Shown here in pieces: positions 62,964 to 64,000 of a stretch of 64,000 bases of DNA (positions are counted from its first letter, which is position 1; every line of letters begins with the position of its first letter). The notes below the pieces were generated by a model. That model saw only the letters and a list, made by a program, of their open reading frames with translations, was not told the origin of the DNA and ran no database searches. The DNA is from an uncultured Caldilineaceae bacterium (GTDB taxonomy: Bacteria > Chloroflexota > Anaerolineae > Caldilineales > Caldilineaceae), in the NCBI GenBank assembly GCA_951813625.1, contig CATOTS010000017.1, positions 45,680 through 109,679 on the forward strand, in the 5' to 3' direction. A program made the translations under genes and the position numbers.

Positions 62964-63874
62964 GCACCGCAGCCTCCCAACAGCAGGTAAGACCCGTACC
63001 CAGGCACTACGGCGTGGGCAAGAGGCGCCTGGTCGATTTCGCCATCGAATTCATCAAATACTTCGTACTGGTTCCCCTGACCTTCAGTTTCGCATTCCCC
63101 CTCTACTGGATGGTCAGCTCGGCGCTCAAGGTAGATGCGCAGATATTCACGGTACCGCCGATTCTGGTTCCGATTCCGGCCCATCCCGAGAACTTCGTCG
63201 ATGCCTGGCAGATTCTGCCCTTTACCAAGTACGCAGTAAACTCCGTCTTTCTCTATACGGGTCCGGTTGTCCTCTTTACGTTACTGTCTTCAACCATCGT
63301 CGCCTACGGTTTTGCCCGTATTCGCTGGCCGGGAAGGGACACGCTCTTCTGGGTTGTGGTGATGACGATGATGCTGCCGTGGGCGGTAACGATGGTGCCC
63401 CTCTTCATTACTTTCAAAGCGCTGGGCTGGCTGGATACCTACCGCCCGCTCGTGGTGCCCGCCCTCTTCGGCCATCCCTACATGATATTCCTGCTGCGCC
63501 AGTTCTTTCTGACGCTGCCCGAGGAGCTCTCCGACGCCGCCCGTATCGACGGCGCCAGCGAATTCGGTATTCTCTTCCGCATCATCTTGCCGCTGACCAA
63601 GCCTGCCCTGGCTGTAGTCGCGCTCTTCCGCTTTCTCTGGGCTTGGAACGACTATCTCGGTCCGCTGATCTACCTGCGCGACGAGGATCGCTACCCCCTG
63701 GCGCTGGGAATAGAGATCCTCAGCAGACGTGCCAATGACATTGGTAACTTCAGCAACGGTCTCCCCTACCTGATGGCCGTCAGCACGATTGTCGCCCTCC
63801 CCGTCATTCTCACTTTCTTCCTTGCCCAGCGTACCTTCATCGAGGGCATCTCCCTGACTGGAGTCAAGGGTTAG
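62960..63874 (+). CDS. Carbohydrate ABC transporter permease (MalG/UgpE type)
   Basis: 304 residues. The start is GTG 62960, overlapping the previous stop. The typical MalG opening is FSFAFPLYWMVSSALK; the EAA loop is ELSDAARIDGASEFGILFRI and the C-terminus ends with AQRTFIEGISLTGVKG. It forms the transmembrane pore together with the MalF-type subunit. Confidence 0.93.
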   Translation: MSTAASQQQVRPVPRHYGVGKRRLVDFAIEFIKYFVLVPLTFSFAFPLYWMVSSALKVDAQIFTVPPILVPIPAHPENFVDAWQILPFTKYAVNSVFLYTGPVVLFTLLSSTIVAYGFARIRWPGRDTLFWVVVMTMMLPWAVTMVPLFITFKALGWLDTYRPLVVPALFGHPYMIFLLRQFFLTLPEELSDAARIDGASEFGILFRIILPLTKPALAVVALFRFLWAWNDYLGPLIYLRDEDRYPLALGIEILSRRANDIGNFSNGLPYLMAVSTIVALPVILTFFLAQRTFIEGISLTGVKG

Positions 63875-63893
63875 GCCCTGGGAACAATAGCCT

Positions 63894-64000
63894 ATGCGCT
63901 TTTCTACCCTCGCGCTACTCGTTGCGGCGGCGCTGGTCGCCGGGTGCTCCGAATTTGGCGCCCTCGATCTGCAGGCCCCCGCCGCGAGCGCGGGCTCCCC
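63894..64000 (+). CDS. Lipoprotein N-terminus, cut by the window edge
   Basis: ATG 63894 opens a lipoprotein signal MRFSTLALLVAAALVAG with lipobox VAGC, then SEFGALDLQAPAASAG to the last base. There are 35 complete codons. It lies 19 bp after the MalG-type permease, so it belongs to the same operon, perhaps as a glycan-binding protein or glycoside hydrolase. Confidence 0.6.
   Translation, partial: MRFSTLALLVAAALVAGCSEFGALDLQAPAASAGS

Overview
The window is a high-GC bacterial chromosome segment from an uncultured-type lineage. Tat-exported RRAFLRTTG-type lipoprotein binding proteins, Gfo/Idh/MocA oxidoreductases, phytanoyl-CoA dioxygenase-like proteins, sulfatase, form II CoxL-type hydroxylase and Uma2 proteins point to a Chloroflexota heterotroph, most like Caldilineaceae or sponge-associated relatives. 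That assignment is inference from gene content and protein style; no rRNA or complete ribosomal operon is present to prove it.

Layout. 0.1-3.1 kb: nitrate/nitrite transporter and ferredoxin-type nitrite reductase (assimilation). 3.5-4.7 kb: a decayed amino-acid/ethanolamine-type permease broken by a repeat element. 4.7-7.7 kb: acyl-CoA dehydrogenase, SDR and AAC(3)-like genes, all of them frameshifted. 7.9-8.5 kb: clustered hairpin repeats. 8.87-10.41 kb: an IS66-family insertion sequence with exact ends and an 8-bp target duplication. 10.8-12.9 kb: a promoter, a structured leader with an intrinsic terminator, and gatC-gatA. 13-23 kb: aminotransferase, subtilase, D-aminoacylase-like amidohydrolase, tyrosine recombinase, two glycosyltransferases, a lipoprotein and an oxidoreductase.

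23-46 kb is a large, mostly minus-strand catabolic block. It holds an NMT1/SsuA-type ABC transporter (ATPase, two permeases, binding protein), dihydropyrimidinase/hydantoinase, beta-ureidopropionase, a three-subunit molybdenum hydroxylase with an extra membrane protein embedded in its operon, a cyclase-family hydrolase, a DUF1116 protein (AllG/YlbE-like) and FdrA (AllF-like). Together these look like import and degradation of a nitrogen heterocycle or nucleobase, with a carbamoyl-transfer step at the end. This is the most interesting system in the window.

46-50.5 kb: a small RRM protein, a 348-bp tandem duplication with a G-rich minisatellite, trmD and an M23 peptidase. 50.5-64 kb: a multidrug-type ABC exporter, then a sugar-acid and carbohydrate region: amidohydrolase, PhyH, rhamnonate-dehydratase-like enzyme, APH-like kinase, Gfo/Idh/MocA oxidoreductase, UlaG-like lactonase, PfkB kinase, and a carbohydrate ABC importer running off the right edge.

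A recurring non-coding element with a 50-bp hairpin core occurs seven times (3.8, 8.0, 8.2, 8.4, 47.0, 47.3 and 55.6 kb). It appears to be a small mobile or REP-like family in this genome.
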